A stretch of 64,000 nt of DNA from Muraenolepis orangiensis (GCA_027704905.1 CM051007.1:27849395-27913394), one strand, 5' to 3'; shown: positions 39,201 through 58,841, numbered from the stretch's first letter. Translations and numbers: made by a program. The notes: generated from the letters alone by a model not told the origin.

Positions 39201-40664
39201 GTCCTTCTGCGCATGTCTCAGGACTACATGAGGCAGGCCGGCGAGGTGACGTACGCCGACACCAACCGGGGGCGCAAGAACGAGGGCGTGATCGAGTTCC
39301 GTCTGTACGCCGACATGAAGCGGGCCCTGGAGAAGCTGGACGGCACCGAGGTCAACGGCCGCAAGATCCGGCTTATCGAGGACCGCCCGGGGGCCCGCCG
39401 CCGCCGCTCATACTCCCGTAGCCGCTCCAGGTACTGACACACACGTGCACGGGGGGGGGGGTCAGTTTGTTTGTGGTCAAATGTGTTGACCTGTGTTTGT
39501 GACCCCGTCCCCAGGTCTCGCTCCAGGAGCCGCAGGTCTCGCAAGAGCCGCAGTCGCAGTGATAGCAGCAGTCGTAGCCGCTCGCAGTCCAGGTGAGTCC
39601 TCCGTACATAGGTCTTATTCACGGTAGCTGTCTGAAGCTACTGACCGTGACTAGGGCTGGGCCCTATGGTGTCGTCATTATCGTAACATAACCGTGGATA
39701 TATCGCTAAATATCACGATAGACTTATTCAATATGCCGTCCATAACGTTACATTTTAAGTATATGGACATTTCAAATATGGTGTCCAAGGCAAATCTATC
39801 TATCACCTATATGATAGGTGACTAGATATTGTAATATGGCGCTAGTGTTCTTTCCTGGTTTTAAAGGCTGCATTACAGATTGAGGGATTGACTGAATTAT
39901 TACCCAGCTTTACTCTGAACTACTTGCTGCCCCGGCCTTCTCTGACCTGTGTCCCTGCCCCCAGGGCTGCGTCCCGCTCCAGAAGCCGCTCTCGCAGCAA
40001 GAAGAACAAGAGCAAGAAGGAGGACGAGGAGCGCACAAACGGCGCCCACAAGAAGGACGTCCGCAGTCGCAGCAGGAGCCGCAGCCCCAAGAACAAGGAG
40101 CGGAGCCGGAGCCGCAGCATCAAGAACAACAAGGAGCGGAGCCGCAGCCGCAGCATCAAGAACAAGGAGAGGAGCCGCAGCGCCAAGAAAGACGTCCGAA
40201 GCCGCAGCAGGAGCCGCAGCCCCAAGAACAAGGAGCGCAGCCGGAGCCGCAGCATGAAGAACAACAAGGAGCGGAGCCGGAGCCGCAGCGCCAAGAAGGA
40301 CGGCCGCAGCCGCAGCCGGAGCCGCAGTGTGAAGAACAAGGAGCGGAGCGCCAGCGCCAGCCCCCGCAGCAAGAAGGCCAAGAAGGAGGTGAAGAAGGGC
40401 CGCAAGGACGACTCGCGCTCCCGCTCCAGGTCCCGCAACCGGAAGTCTGGCTCAAAGGGCCGCGACGAGGACGGCGGCGGCTGCCCGGCCGGGCGCCGCC
40501 CCTCTCGCTCCCGCACCCCCGTGGAGTCCAAACCCAGGGCCCGCTCCAAGTCCAAGTCCCACTCGCCCACCCCCGCCAAGGCCCGGTCCCGGTCCCCCTC
40601 ACGCTCCCTGTCGCGCTCAAAGTCCCGCTCCCCGTCCCGCTCTCGCTCCAGGTCCCGCTCCTAG
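36210..40664 (+). CDS. srsf4: serine/arginine-rich splicing factor 4 (SRp75)
   Basis: Exons 36210-36316, 36970-37112, 38511-38707, 39222-39430, 39515-39592 and 39965-40664 give 477 aa (human SRSF4 494; SRSF6 only 344). RRM1 has VYIGRL (4-9) and GYGFVEF (36-42). The second, pseudo-RRM has the invariant SWQDLKD (144-150) split by intron 3, then GEVTYAD and GRKIRLIED. A long RS domain (about 200-477) is rich in RSRS with lysine spacers. SR proteins bind exonic enhancers and recruit spliceosome components; they shuttle through RS phosphorylation. SRSF4 is preferred over SRSF6 because of FFKGYGKILEVDLKNG, DYMRQAGEVTYAD, GRKNEGVIEF and total length. Odd: the inter-RRM linker holds a run of 25 glycines that human SRSF4 lacks. 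Confidence 0.95.
37964..38101 (+). other. candidate poison cassette exon, srsf4 intron 2
   Basis: In a 1.4-kb intron this block is GC-richer and non-repetitive. It follows a pyrimidine tract (CCCCCTTTCCAAG) and could end at CTTCTAG before GTGCCT, though that donor is weak. Read in phase from exon 2, it would hit GGT TAG and end the protein after RRM1. Mammalian SRSF genes carry such autoregulatory exons at this place. The borders are tentative. Confidence 0.25.
39018..39160 (+). mobile_element. tRNA-derived SINE, srsf4 intron 3
   Basis: A-box-like GGTAGCTCAGTTTGG, B-box-like GGTCGCCAGTTCAAGTCCC, then the common teleost SINE body GAGGTGCCCTTGAGCAAGGC and GCTCCCCGGGCGC. Not a functional tRNA. 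Confidence 0.8.
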
Positions 40665-41108
40665 TCCGATCGCCATACTGTCTTGATATGAGCCCCTTCT
40701 CCTTCCCCCTCCCCTCCCTCCCTCCCCCTGAGTCGTGGTCCTCCCCCCCCCCCCCCCCCCTGAGTCTACATTCCCCCTCCCCCTCTCCTGTACGTTTTTT
40801 AATGACTAGTTGTAGACCACCGGGCCACACATTGACGTGACCTTCCTGTACATGCTTCACTTTTTTTATTTGACTTAATGTGGACATTTTTTTTCCCCAA
40901 ATAGTCTCTTTCTGGAGGTGTTTGCAAAGTTAACGGGTCTAAAGCCTTGTGTTTTTAAGTGGATCACATGCTATGTTACGTGCTAGTGTAGTTTTATCAC
41001 ATGTGTGCATTGGTCCAGTGATGTGCTGGGTAAGGCTTTTCTTTTTCCCCCCTTCTGTGACATCATGCCGTTTAGAAATCCTTTTTTTTTGTTTACTTTC
41101 AGAATAAA
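40665..41108 (+). other. srsf4 3' UTR with poly(A) signal
   Basis: C-rich at first (poly-C at about 40745-40760), then AT-rich. AATAAA at 41103-41108 is followed by a T/GT-rich stretch. Confidence 0.65.
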
Positions 41109-42100
41109 AACTAAAACATGATATTTTGCATTTCCTTGTCCTTTTTTGCTTTCATTGTTTGTCGTCATGTATCCGCAGTACAAAATACAATCAAATTCAC
41201 AATCGATACTTTAAATGCAGCCCTGTTTTGTGCAGTTTAGTGGTGGTTTGAGTAACTATAATATATAGTATATAGCTATAGTAAATATACTAACTAATAA
41301 ATAAATCACCATATGCAACAAGTACAATAGAGTCCCCGTTCCCTCCCTCAGTTTGAACTTCTACAATTTAACACTACTATACTATGAACTATACATGCAA
41401 CACTTATAAGTATAGTAAATAAGTTTACTGAACTATCAATTACTGTTCTCAAAGGAGCAAGTGTGAAAGGAAAAACTATTTTCAGTCCGATGAAGGCAGC
41501 CATTCATGACGCAGCGGTTCAACCTGTGAAATTCATAGCAACACCATGGGTAATGTCATCGGTAAAGTTATTACTGAACAATTGAGTCTACTAGAAATGT
41601 AATCGTTCATTCATGATTACATGTGTTAATCATGTTTTATGAATACATAATGCAGCAATTTATTAATAGTTCAGGTGGTAAGAATACGTTGATTCAATAT
41701 TTTGCGTGAGCTCATCTAAAGCGAGGACTTCGATGCGTTAATAAGCATGTATAAAGGCATGCGTGATCTTATTAAGCATATCATTAACTTGTAATCATTT
41801 CTAAGTATTTCTTACTAATGGCTATTCATACAGGAATAACACTTTATACATTTAGAATTCACCGGGTACTTCTACGTTATTAATGCTTCAAAGTGATGTA
41901 CCATCTAAATCTGTGCAGCTGTTAACCGGTGCGAACCTGATTCCACGGTACATAACGGGTGACGTGGTGACGGGGAACGTGTATAAATAAATAAAATACA
42001 ATATAATACGTTAACCTCCAGATTCGATTTATCATTTAAAACTTGATGCTTAAGATGGACACACGATATTTGATTTTTCTTTACAAATAAATAAAAAATT
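41109..42100. other. intergenic, nothing recognised
   Basis: AT-rich sequence between srsf4 and the tRNA gene with no supported feature. Confidence 0.5.
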
Positions 42101-42104
42101 AAAA
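42101..42104 (-). terminator. Pol III terminator of the tRNA gene
   Basis: AAAA on the + strand is TTTT on the transcribed strand, two bases after the discriminator base. Confidence 0.75.
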
Positions 42105-42106
42105 GT

Positions 42107-42179
42107 CGAGCTAGCCAGGAGTCGAACCTAGAATCTTCTGATCCGTAGTCAGACGCGTTATCCATTGCGCCACTAGCCC
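42107..42179 (-). tRNA. tRNA-Arg (anticodon ACG)
   Basis: A 73-nt cloverleaf on the minus strand. The acceptor stem GGGCTAG pairs with CTAGCTC (one G-U), with discriminator G. The A box is GTGGCGCAATGGATAACG. The anticodon arm TCTGA/TCAGA has loop CTACGGA, giving anticodon ACG (reads CGU and, as inosine, other CGN codons). The T arm contains GGTTCGACTCC. Very close to the vertebrate tRNA-Arg-ACG consensus with no intron; a functional gene is likely. Confidence 0.96.
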
Positions 42180-43520
42180 ATGAGAAAAGAGGGGTAAGAC
42201 GAAGAATAAGTCCCTGGCACTGTCAGTCTGTAACAAGCCCGTGATTGTAATAAATGTACTAAGTACAATGTTACATTAACATATAATATATATATATATA
42301 TATATATTATATAGTATATATATATAGTTATATATATTATTCATGTAAGAGATGTTCACAGTCGCAGGTTGTTGAATTTCAGTTCGTTTGCTTCTCGACA
42401 AACTGCCGACCAACTGACTTTGTGTTACAGTTTCCAAATCTATCATCGATACCTCCGTTATCAACCACACCTGCTGTTAATAATCAATAATCACATTAAT
42501 TAATCAGGGACTGTAGAAACCAAACCCACTTACAGTTGCCCTCATTTAGAGCCACACATCATTATCGTATACCTACATGTTTACACTGTAGTTTCAAACA
42601 ATTCTATTAACAGATTGCCGACCATCGTAGTAAATGTGTATCAACCATTTGGTTCCCATGTTCAAAGTTTACAAAGTTAACATTGTTGTAATGGTTACAA
42701 AAATGTACTCGTGTATCGTGTATCGCTAAACGCATTTCTGAATATTCACTTTATAACCTTCTGACTTCAAATGACTACGTGTAATTCATAGACCTAAATC
42801 AGTTTAGAATCATGACCGACGATATTATGCTTATTGGCAAATATACCCTTATTATCCACAAATAAATGCCTTGTTGTAGCAAATTGCATGCGAGTAGCGT
42901 CAGTGTTGTGGCACCACCTGGTGGTAGTTGTAGGTATTACACACGGCAGTTTGGTTTTCAGTGATTTTTGGGACCACATTTAAACTAAATGTTCTGTTGG
43001 ATGCCACGTGACTGCTCAAACCTACAACAAGAGTAGGCCAACAATTCTTCACATAACTATGTTCACTGAATAAAAATAAAGATGTAAAAATATTCACATC
43101 ATATTTCATATAATTTCCAATTGACAACAGTAACACCGTCGTATAAAAACACATTTAATTCGATTTGACAAAGTCACACGTGGTACAGTAACAACCATCC
43201 ATTCCTAATCCTTATTGCCTCCCAACCCTCGATCGAATAAGATAACGAAACATGTCCTGGACATGCTTATAGAGTGTATATATGACCTAGATCAAATTGT
43301 TGTTCTGTTTATTACATTATAAGAAAAGCTCCATCTTTTATCCATTGTTCCACTAATTAAACCGTTTCTCTCTCTCTCTCTCTCTCTTCCCCCCCCCCCC
43401 CCCTTGTGTCTGCTACGGTGTGGTTCGTCCCTACACAACCCTTTGGAGACGACATGCATATGCAAAACAGTTAATAATAAGTGCCGACGCCCATCCTCCT
43501 CCTCATGCGCCTTATGATGA

Positions 43521-43557
<37 letters not shown>

Positions 43558-43778
43558 GCTATGACCACCTCATTGTCCCCAGGGTAAAATGACATCATCG
43601 TAATGATGTCATTGTCCATATTACAATGACGATCGTCGACATTACGACCACCTCATCTTCTGCTGTTTTATGACGACATCATCATCATCAACATCAACAT
43701 CAACATCATCATCCTCCTCCTCGGAGCTGTGATGACCTCATCGTTGCGTTCCTGGCGAGGCCGCGGGGCCCACCCCTC
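42180..43778. other. intergenic between tRNA-Arg and msto1 3' end
   Basis: Holds a (TA)n tract at about 42287-42340, (TC)n with poly-C at about 43370-43402, and ATC-rich stretches at 43519-43555 and 43676-43712. The distal part is probably msto1 3' UTR, but I could not choose a poly(A) signal. Confidence 0.4.
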
Positions 43779-50691
<6,913 letters not shown>

Positions 50692-50870
50692 CGCGGAGAT
50701 GTCGATGATATCAACGATTCAGACCCCAGGAACACAACTTAATCTTCTTAAACATCGCTCACGACTGTTGGGTGTTTACGGCAACAAAACAGACAGTCGG
50801 TACTGAGTGTGACGGACGGACGTGACGTGAGGCAACCATCCAGGGGCGGGTGTGACACTCTGATTGGTCG

Positions 50871-50937
50871 AACTATGATGACCCACCCGGACAGCCAATC
50901 GCATCGCAGCGCGATGCGATTGGCTGTCATCATAGTT
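50871..50937. promoter_or_regulatory. CCAAT-bearing hairpin upstream of msto1
   Basis: Inner arms 50892-50907 and 50911-50926 (CAGCCAATCGCATCGC and its complement) are perfect over 16 bp with a 3-base loop. Outer 12-bp arms are 50871-50882 and 50926-50937. Each inner arm holds a CCAAT box, and a further ATTGG lies at about 50862. It sits about 180-250 bases upstream of the msto1 ATG, so it may be an NF-Y promoter element and/or a cruciform. Confidence 0.6.
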
Positions 50938-51355
50938 AGGTTTCGTTGTGCCATGGCTGCACGTGTGGCGCCGGTTGGGACCATGGTAAAGTTGTATTTT
51001 AACTATTTTTAACTCTATACTCTATTGAGTATACATGCATGGAAAAAATAAAAGGTTGTTTTTTTGTTCAGAGTATGCATCGATATAGTCCCACAGAAAC
51101 CACCTGTGACTGTATTGTTTCTTGTTCTACTGTTATAACTACTGTCCGGTGGAGTCTGCAATACTGCCATCTGCTGCTTGCCACCGACACCATCCATCAT
51201 GTACAGTTACGTCATTACCAACCACATAGACGACAGGCCTTTAAAGAGTTTAGCTTCAATGCAGAAACGATGCATGGGATTCTAAAAGGGGTTGAAGAAG
51301 AAGCAAGTGGAGCAGTGTCTCGGGAGGAGATTGAGCGCGGGTTGCCGGGCTCCTA

Positions 51356-51640
<285 letters not shown>

Positions 51641-51676
51641 AATCACCATGAAAACACACATGTGAACTGAGAATGT

Positions 51677-51682
51677 TTTATT
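51677..51682 (-). terminator. poly(A) signal of apoE-like gene 1
   Basis: TTTATT on the + strand, about 205 bases past the stop codon; conserved in the duplicate at 62662-62667. Confidence 0.65.
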
Positions 51683-51885
51683 GCATCACCGCTACGGAGG
51701 GAAAGATAAATGAAACACATGCACACATTTAAAAGGACTGTGGACAACAACACACTTTCAATGTGTCACGGGTCTCACAGCCGATTCAAAAGAGAATGAA
51801 GCATTTCCTACCAACCCTAAGGACATACAGCGTAACGTTGTTAGTACACCGATAGAGCGGAACGCATTTTCCGGTCATCTTCCGT

Positions 51886-53618
51886 CTACTCGCGGAACAT
51901 GGCGGTGAACCACTCGCTGAGCTCCTCCATCTTCTCCTCCAGGGTGGAGCGCAGGTTCTCGGCGGAGCTCTTGACCTTGTCGGCCACGTCCTCGGCCTGG
52001 GACACCAGCAGCCGGTTGATGATGCTGATCTTTTTCTCGGCTTTTTGGCGCACCTCCGTCAGCACGGGCTCCACCTTGTCCTGGATGTCCTTCACGCTCG
52101 TCGAGCTGCGGTACTGGATGTCCTCCACATAGGCCGCCACGCTCCTGGAGGGGAGGAGTCAAATCAATCAGACGAATCAAAGAGGAACTGAATTGAGTTG
52201 ATCAGCATTTCTGAACTGCGTGAAGAGCTTGTAAGTTTAACAAATTGCCAATCCTCTCACCCCCTGCTCCCTAATGACCTGTTTCCGGATCCACTGTAAG
52301 ATGCTTTGGATAAAAGAAAATAGGAACAGACGTCTCCTATCCTCTCTCCTAGCCCCACGCCTCCTCAACCCCCCCCCCCCCCCCCCACTGGGCCCATGAC
52401 TCACTTGTCGAAGGTGTCCTTGTCCTTGATCACCCTCTTCTGAATCTTGCGGGCATAGGCGTTGAAGGTGCTGAGCGCCTGCTCCAGGAGGGTCTGCAGC
52501 TCCTGGCTGTACACGGTGGCGCGGCCCCCGGCGTCCGCCAGGTTGTTCTTAAACCTGTGGCTCAGGGCCTCCAGGTCCTGGGCCAGCTCCTGGGCGCGCT
52601 CCTGGGTGTAGGGCCCCAGTTTCTTGTGGAGTTCGTCCCCGTAGAGGCCCAGCTCTGCTATGGTGTCTTGGGTCAGGGTGCTATCGGATGGGGGGGGGGG
52701 GGGGTGTTTGGATATCATATATATGTATACGGTTGTGTCTTTTTGGAGAAAAAAAACCCTGTTTGGTTTTGGTTTGCGACTGAAAAAGCCCGGACTGTCG
52801 TGTGTGTCGTGTCTCCGGGTGTTGAACTCTGAACACCAAACACCGAAGGGTTGTGGGTTTGATTCCCCATGTCAGCAGTCTGCCAGCAAGCAGGTAATAC
52901 CTTAACTAGGTGTCCTGCTCTTTAAAGACATGAATCTAAAATCAATCACCGCAAGTCACTTTGGAAAAAAGCTTCTGTTAAATGACCTTCTAGTAGTTAA
53001 GAGTACGTCAAATAACAGCAACCCCCAAGTATCCAGTTAGTTAGCACCATTTAAAATCAATGGTAATCGATATCCCTGTTTACCGTTCAAACCATGTTTG
53101 GTGTCTTTCTCATATGTGGCCTGTAATGGGTCGGAAGGAAAGAAAGGAGAAAACCTGGACTCACTCGAGCTCCCGGACCACCTGGGTCTTCTGCAGATCC
53201 TCGACCATCTCGTTGGCCTTGGCGTTGAGGCCCGAGAAGTACTCCCTGAAGCTCTCCACCGCTGTCTCCAAGTCAGTCCAGGGGTTGTCCTGGGGCGGCA
53301 TGTGCCCATGGCAACCTGGTGACAACCAGGTACCAGTTTACACCTCACAGTCACTTAGACACATAGCTTACCATCAAAATTGGAGCAGTTACAATTTTTA
53401 ATTTTTTTACAGAGTTCCATTTGTACTTTGAACCCGTCACGGTGCTTTAGAAATGACAAATTTGTCATTGACATGTCACTAGTCACTAGTCATGTCAAAT
53501 ATAGGAATAGCTCTTTGATGATCCTGAATATGGTCATTTTAGTTGTGAAACATTGGATAAGGAGATGTTTGGTACCTGAGAAGGCGACCACGGCGAGAAT
53601 CACTGCGAACCACTTCAT
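51886..53618 (-). CDS. apolipoprotein E-like exchangeable apolipoprotein, gene 1
   Basis: Exons (minus) 53618-53576, 53315-53165, 52680-52405 and 52144-51886 give 242 aa. The signal peptide MKWFAVILAVVAFSGCHG is split by intron 1 as in other APOA/APOE genes. The mature protein is a series of amphipathic helices punctuated by prolines (LGPYTQERAQEL; KVEPVLTEV). ELDTLTQDTIAEL and the alternating charged pattern match fish ApoE better than ApoA-I. Exchangeable apolipoproteins coat plasma lipoproteins; fish apoE genes are expressed in yolk syncytial layer and liver. Fish have tandem apoE/apoA-IV clusters, and an apoA-IV gene lies 3.9 kb upstream. At 242 aa it is somewhat short for fish ApoE. Whether the best name is apoEa, apoEb or an apoA-IV-type name cannot be settled here. 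A second copy lies at 62826 onward. Confidence 0.85.
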
Positions 53619-53837
53619 GTTGAATTATTCACCTGAAATGTAACACAGTTTGTAGTTACGGAACAAAGACAAATATTATTTATTCTTTCTCAAATTGAAT
53701 TAATTTGACCATTTGCATGCCATACTGACTGACATGGTTGTTAAATACTTATTTGGATATTCACACCAATAATCATGCACGTGAATAACCTTTATTAATA
53801 TTAATCATTTCTCATAATTAACATTACTTTACATGAC

Positions 53838-53990
53838 ATTGTGTGTTTCAACAAAGGAAGGTAAGAGAACAACTCGTCACCAGAAGTCAAAAGTGCATTT
53901 TATTCCTAACAAAGTCTCCAATAACTAAACCAGTGCTCCAGTAAAAGTAGGCAAGTTGGCAAACAATATAACAATATCTAACTAACTAAC
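53838..53990 (+). mobile_element. dispersed repeat R1, copy 4
   Basis: TTTCAACAAAGGAAGGTAAG and CACCAGAAGTCAAAAGTGC, followed by CCAGTGCTCCAGTAAAAGTA; closest to the inverted copy at 49560-49690. Confidence 0.7.
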
Positions 53991-54201
53991 AAGCAAACTA
54001 TCTACTTAGTAAGACGCTAGTAAAAAGTGATAATAGATAATTAATAATCCTTCATAAAATTAGTAATTGTAGTTGTTAGCCATTTTAATCAAGAGTTTTG
54101 TCACACAAGTGACAAAGATCCACACAACTAACTAAGTCCACCATTATCCAGCCTTACCTTAAGTAATACTGCCCTATGTAATTGTCAAGAGTGGAACTCA
54201 C

Positions 54202-54260
54202 CTGTGCGATGTGCTGTGTGTGGACAGAAGCAGCCCTGAGAGGTCCTGGTGTGTATTTAA
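54202..54260 (-). promoter_or_regulatory. TATA-like box and 5' UTR exon of apoE-like gene 1
   Basis: Minus strand TTAAATA at 54260-54254, then about 50 bases ending CGCACAG before GTGAGT (donor at 54201). The acceptor is TTTCAG about 13 bases before the ATG. A short non-coding first exon is usual for APO genes. Confidence 0.55.
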
Positions 54261-57241
54261 GTGCTCCGCTCAGATGTTATCCAATCGATGTCAGAGAGCC
54301 TGACCTCTGTCCGAAGTTCCCCCCGATGAGTGTGTTGTTGTCATCTTTTATTGCTGCGTCGTCCTTATTAATCAAGTTATTATCACGCTCCTCGGCAACA
54401 ACCGCTATATAAAGTACACACACACAGAGCCACGTACACAAAATACGTTTGACCAAATGACTGAATGTCTGAATAGCAGAAGAAGTAGCAGAAGTTTTTT
54501 TATTTATTTCAAGCTCATCTAAACTATCCCGAGATGTCAATATGGGTACTAATCTGATGACGCCACAAAGCAAACGAAAGGGAACACCAGATTGCTTTTA
54601 AAACCAGATTTCTGTCGGGGCCTTCGTGACCTGAACATCGCGTGGTCATGTGACCCGAGGAAGAAACCTGACGGCAAAGGTCGAAGGTCGCTATGATATC
54701 ACACCGCAATCCAAGTGATACGCAGAGGGCAGTACAGTCCACACACGCAGACCATAATCTATCTAATGAGGGCTTTTTACTGGACCAAAGACCAGCCGGG
54801 GTTAGTGTAATTCACTTGTAGTCATTAAGTACACATCAGGGAGAACAGATAGTTCATCTGTGATAAGTACGACGTAATAAGTGGGAAGAACCTGATTAAT
54901 AGTTTAGTGGCATAGGTAAGTGATTTACTACCACTCTCAAGGTTGTGTCTGTGCTATTCAACAAATACCATGACTTTGAATGGTTATAGTGTTTGAAAAC
55001 TAATAGTAGTCTAATTCAGATTCAGAGATGTCTGGTGTATAATGATGATGCAGGCGGTCCTTATTGCGCAGATGAGAGAGTAATGTAAAGTAATGTAAAG
55101 GCAGGGGATGACAACACCCTTCTCACAGAGGTGATCATGAGTCTGCTGTTTCTTGTCCGTGTCTTGTGTAACCCCTGGTTACTAGAGCTCCAATGACTCC
55201 AAAACTTATCTCTAACATTGAAATGAGATTTGACCAATCAGAGCGTTAGGCCCGCCTCCTACGTTTACCGTGAACTCCGGTCAATACCAGATTTTCCTTT
55301 GTCGAGTCAGGAATGACATGAGGTGTGGATGTTTAAGACATCGTCCCGTTGGTATATGATAACTATCCTCAGATTACTGATAGAAGAGAGAATACTGGTA
55401 TGATATCCTGAATTGAATTAGAAAGAAGAACCTTTGTGGATATTGTGAGAAGTGTGCGAAGGGATTCAGCACACACTCGTCGAGACGGTTGCTAGTTAGC
55501 ATCAGAGAAATCCTTGGTGAGTCTCAAACAAGAGAAATGTGACTATTAGAAAGTTGTGGTAACATGATAATTGAGTGTAATGTGCGGTATAACGATAGTT
55601 GGAATGTCGCAACATTGTTCCTCAAAAGCACGAGGGGCCGCTATACAGCCATGACATAATGAAAAGAGTTGAACCCAGGTACAGGTTGTAAATGCACTTT
55701 ATTGAATGAGACGTTGATATGCACGTATGGTTTTGTATTGCAAGGCTGGGTTTTGTGTTGGATTGATTTGGATCCTGGATTCGTCTGTTCGTCTGCTGGT
55801 TCCTTTGGACTGCATCGGCGGCGGACAGGCTGGCGAGCCTCCCACGAGAACGACCTGTGAAGTGAACAAGGACCGAGTTAAAGCGCGCCTTCTACAGAGC
55901 GGTAGGATAAGCGCACTCAACGACACGTTTCCCAGGATGGATTCGTATCACTGAACTGATTTAAAGGGCCACGGACACCAAGTTCCCTGAACACATGGAC
56001 AGAGTTTGACCACCATTCATGGAATGAGTGAAATTGTTGTGTGTAAATGGATAGAGATAACTAAGTTGTAATAGGATTCAGGTTCTTTGTTAAGTACACT
56101 GCTCAGGGAAACCATTTTGTTTGTTTTATTGCTTTTGTGTTAACAGAGCTTTTGATTTGAGATGGTTTGGATAGAAGGGTCTTCTTTCAAAGATTAAGAG
56201 TTCTGGTTCCTAGAATTAGCTAATCCAGTTAGTTTAAGTTATAATATTGAAATAGCATATAGATAATAATTAAAATAGTATATAGATAATAATTAAAATA
56301 GTATATAGATAATAATTAAAACAGTAAATAGATAATAATTAAAATAGTATATAGATAATAATTAAAATAGTAACTAAAGTAGTGGAACCAGGGAAGGTTT
56401 GGGCATCAGACCCAGGGTGTTTTGTACATATTCATTCATTTTGTTTAATTCATTGTACAGTGTATTATCCTGACTTGTGGAAAGAAAATAAACCAAAGAA
56501 GGTAAGGAAGAACTGGAAAGAGAAACACATTTCCTTACCTTCAAAACATAGATCTGTTGTCAGTGCTTCATTCTTGTGCAGACCATCTCTCTTCCGAGGC
56601 GAACTTGGTTTCTTCTGATCTGGCCCAAACCCATATATAGATACCTTGTCTAGTTACTAAGCTAGTGTTACACTTGCTCAAGGAGACTACGACATCTTTG
56701 AACCCTGAACCCTGTTTTTTCGTCCCGGGAGTCAAACGACTTCGCTACTAGATTGAGTGGTGTTGTGTTTCAGGAGATGTGACATGCTTGCTTTTATAGT
56801 AGTTTCTCTATGATGAGTGAGAGATTGCAAAGCTCTTGTGGGAATCGGCGACTCCTTGGGGTACCGATAAAGTTTATGGGGGAAATGACCTTAAAACAAG
56901 ATGGCATTATTGACATACTTTGTGTCTGTTTTCAACACAACTGTTGGAAATCTCCTAGACCAGTCTTAGCTTTGAGTCATTAAGCAACAATCAATCAAGG
57001 CTATGTATTGATATATCTATCTCTTCATTGACCCACAAAATATACCCACAAAACCTATTTCTTTATAAGGTGGGATACAGTTCTACAGTTCGTTTTTTAT
57101 GAATGAATAGACAGTAAAGTAGTGTTCAATGGATAGTAGTGGTTTCCTATACACTCTGATATTATTAGTTATGTAGTATAAGTATAGTATTGTGTTCCTG
57201 GCACCAACACAACGTAGGAAGACAAATTAAAAACAAAACAG
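54261..57241. other. intergenic between apoE-like gene 1 and apoA-IV
   Basis: Unique AT-rich sequence with no supported gene. A 23-bp tandem repeat is at 56244-56372. A moderately GC-rich open stretch near 55770-55860 has no recognisable protein. Confidence 0.45.
56244..56372. repeat. 23-bp AT-rich tandem repeat
   Basis: About five copies of a unit containing AGATAATAATTAAAATAGTA. Confidence 0.9.
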
Positions 57242-57247
57242 TTTATT
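57242..57247 (-). terminator. poly(A) signal of apoA-IV
   Basis: TTTATT on the + strand, about 240 bases past the stop codon. Confidence 0.6.
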
Positions 57248-57483
57248 GATGTTTGACAGATAAATAGAAACATGAAATACTGAGGCTTATGTGTGATAAA
57301 GTAAACACACGTCAGACTTTATTAAAATGTCATAAGATATTAACCTTCCAAAGCATGAAAGCATAAATGAACCATAATGAACACACTTGCACATATTGCA
57401 CTTCTTCTGCGGCCCATATCTGCGACTCAGAATCGGGATAATACTGAAAAGACTACGGAGTGGATCCAGTGGACCGGTGCTGT

Positions 57484-58718
57484 TTACTGGGTCATCTTAG
57501 AGAAGGACTTCCACAGGAGCTCCAGCTTCTGCTTCAGGTTCTGGGCGTTGACCTCCACACTCTTCCTCAGCTCCTCACTGATGGGGATCAGGCTCTGCTG
57601 GATCTCCTGGCTCTTCTGGACCAGCTGGCTCTGGAAGTTCTGGGTGATGGGCTCCATGTTCTTCTGGAACTCCACCACGCTCTGGTCCACCTTCAGCTTC
57701 AGGTCGTCAGCCAGGGGCCCCATCTGGTTCTGGATGCCCTGGATGCTCTGGTCCAGTCTCTCCTTCAGCTCCTGGCTCCTCTGCTGCACGGTTTCCCTCA
57801 GGGTCTGGGCATCCAGGGCCTGGGCGTAGGGCGTCACCTCCTTCTTCAGATCCGCCATCTGCCTCTCGAGGTCTTCCTTGATCTCGTCGACGTAGGGCTG
57901 GAGGTTGGCGCCCACGGCGCTCAGGTCCTTCTCCACGCGGGCCCTCAGCAGCTCGGCCTCCTGGGTGATCTTGGCGAGGAGGTCTTGGGTCAGAGGGGCC
58001 ACCTGGCTCTGCAGGGCCACGGTGTACTTGTTGACCAGGTCGGTGCTGCCGGAGATGAGGGTGCTGTGTGGAGGGACGGAGAGGAGGGACGTGAAGGGCG
58101 TTTTTATCTACAAAAAGGGGAGCTCTACAGAAAAAGTTTGGGAACCACTGTGCTAGGGGTGTTTAAATCCCACGCTGAACAGCTCAATCCCCCCCTCAAA
58201 GTCCCCAGTTCTAACCTCTGGGCCATCCTCGAGCGAGATGACCCCCTAACCCCCTATCATTAACGACTACTGCTTCTGAGTCCCGTTGGACTATCTAAGT
58301 CAACGGTCAACGCGGTAGGACGGTAGCTTACTTGAATTCCTGTCCGAGCTGCGACTTCTTGATCTGGTCCACGGAGCCTTCTGCGGTGCGACCCACCTTA
58401 GCCACGTAGTCCCAGAAGGCGTTGGTCACCATGTCCAGCTGCTGCTGAGGCTGCAGGGGCTGCCTCTGCATTTGGCCTGCAGCTCGGGCATCGCCCCCTG
58501 CTGGAGGATAAACAACACACAGGTCGTAGGATGAAAACTCCAGGAACCAAAACTGCATTGAAGAATGGAAGCATTTTCCAGCCCACGTAAAGATATGGAA
58601 TGATATTCGTGAGGTTATTCGGAGTAGGTTTTAGCTTGTCGTTTGTTAGTTTGTTTTGTTTCAAATGTTTTTACTTACCGGCGAAAACGGCGAGGACAAC
58701 TACCACAAGTATCTTCAT
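57484..58718 (-). CDS. apoa4: apolipoprotein A-IV
   Basis: Exons (minus) 58718-58679, 58497-58332 and 58063-57484 give 261 aa. The signal peptide MKILVVVVLAVFAG is split by intron 1. The mature N-terminus contains AFWDYVAKVGRTAEGSVDQI and KKSQLGQE, a fish ApoA-IV hallmark. The rest is 22-residue amphipathic helices, many beginning at proline (VAPLTQDLLAKI, LQPYVDEIKEDL, VTPYAQAL, MGPLADDLK, MEPITQNF, LIPISEELRK). ApoA-IV is secreted by intestine and liver on chylomicron/HDL-type particles and affects lipid absorption. Length fits fish apoA-IV (about 255-265). The exon 2 acceptor is a NAGNAG pair (CAGCAG), so isoforms with or without one alanine near the cleavage site are possible. Same strand as both apoE-like genes. 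Confidence 0.93.
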
Positions 58719-58841
58719 GATGATGGATGCTGAAATGGACCCAAAGAAGAGGACATTCAATTCACCGTTTAGGAGGTTGTCAAACAACAATTTCTTCCTC
58801 ATGCAATGGATTAGAGAATCAAGAAGCCGTTGGTGTTTTAC

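Noticed and set aside
39920..40579. 219-aa Leu/Arg frame antisense to the srsf4 RS domain
   Set aside because: A mirror of the repetitive RS codons; no independent start context or homology.
36210..40664. Assignment as srsf6
   Set aside because: RRM sequences and a 477-aa length with a very long RS tail agree with SRSF4; SRSF6 is about 340 aa.
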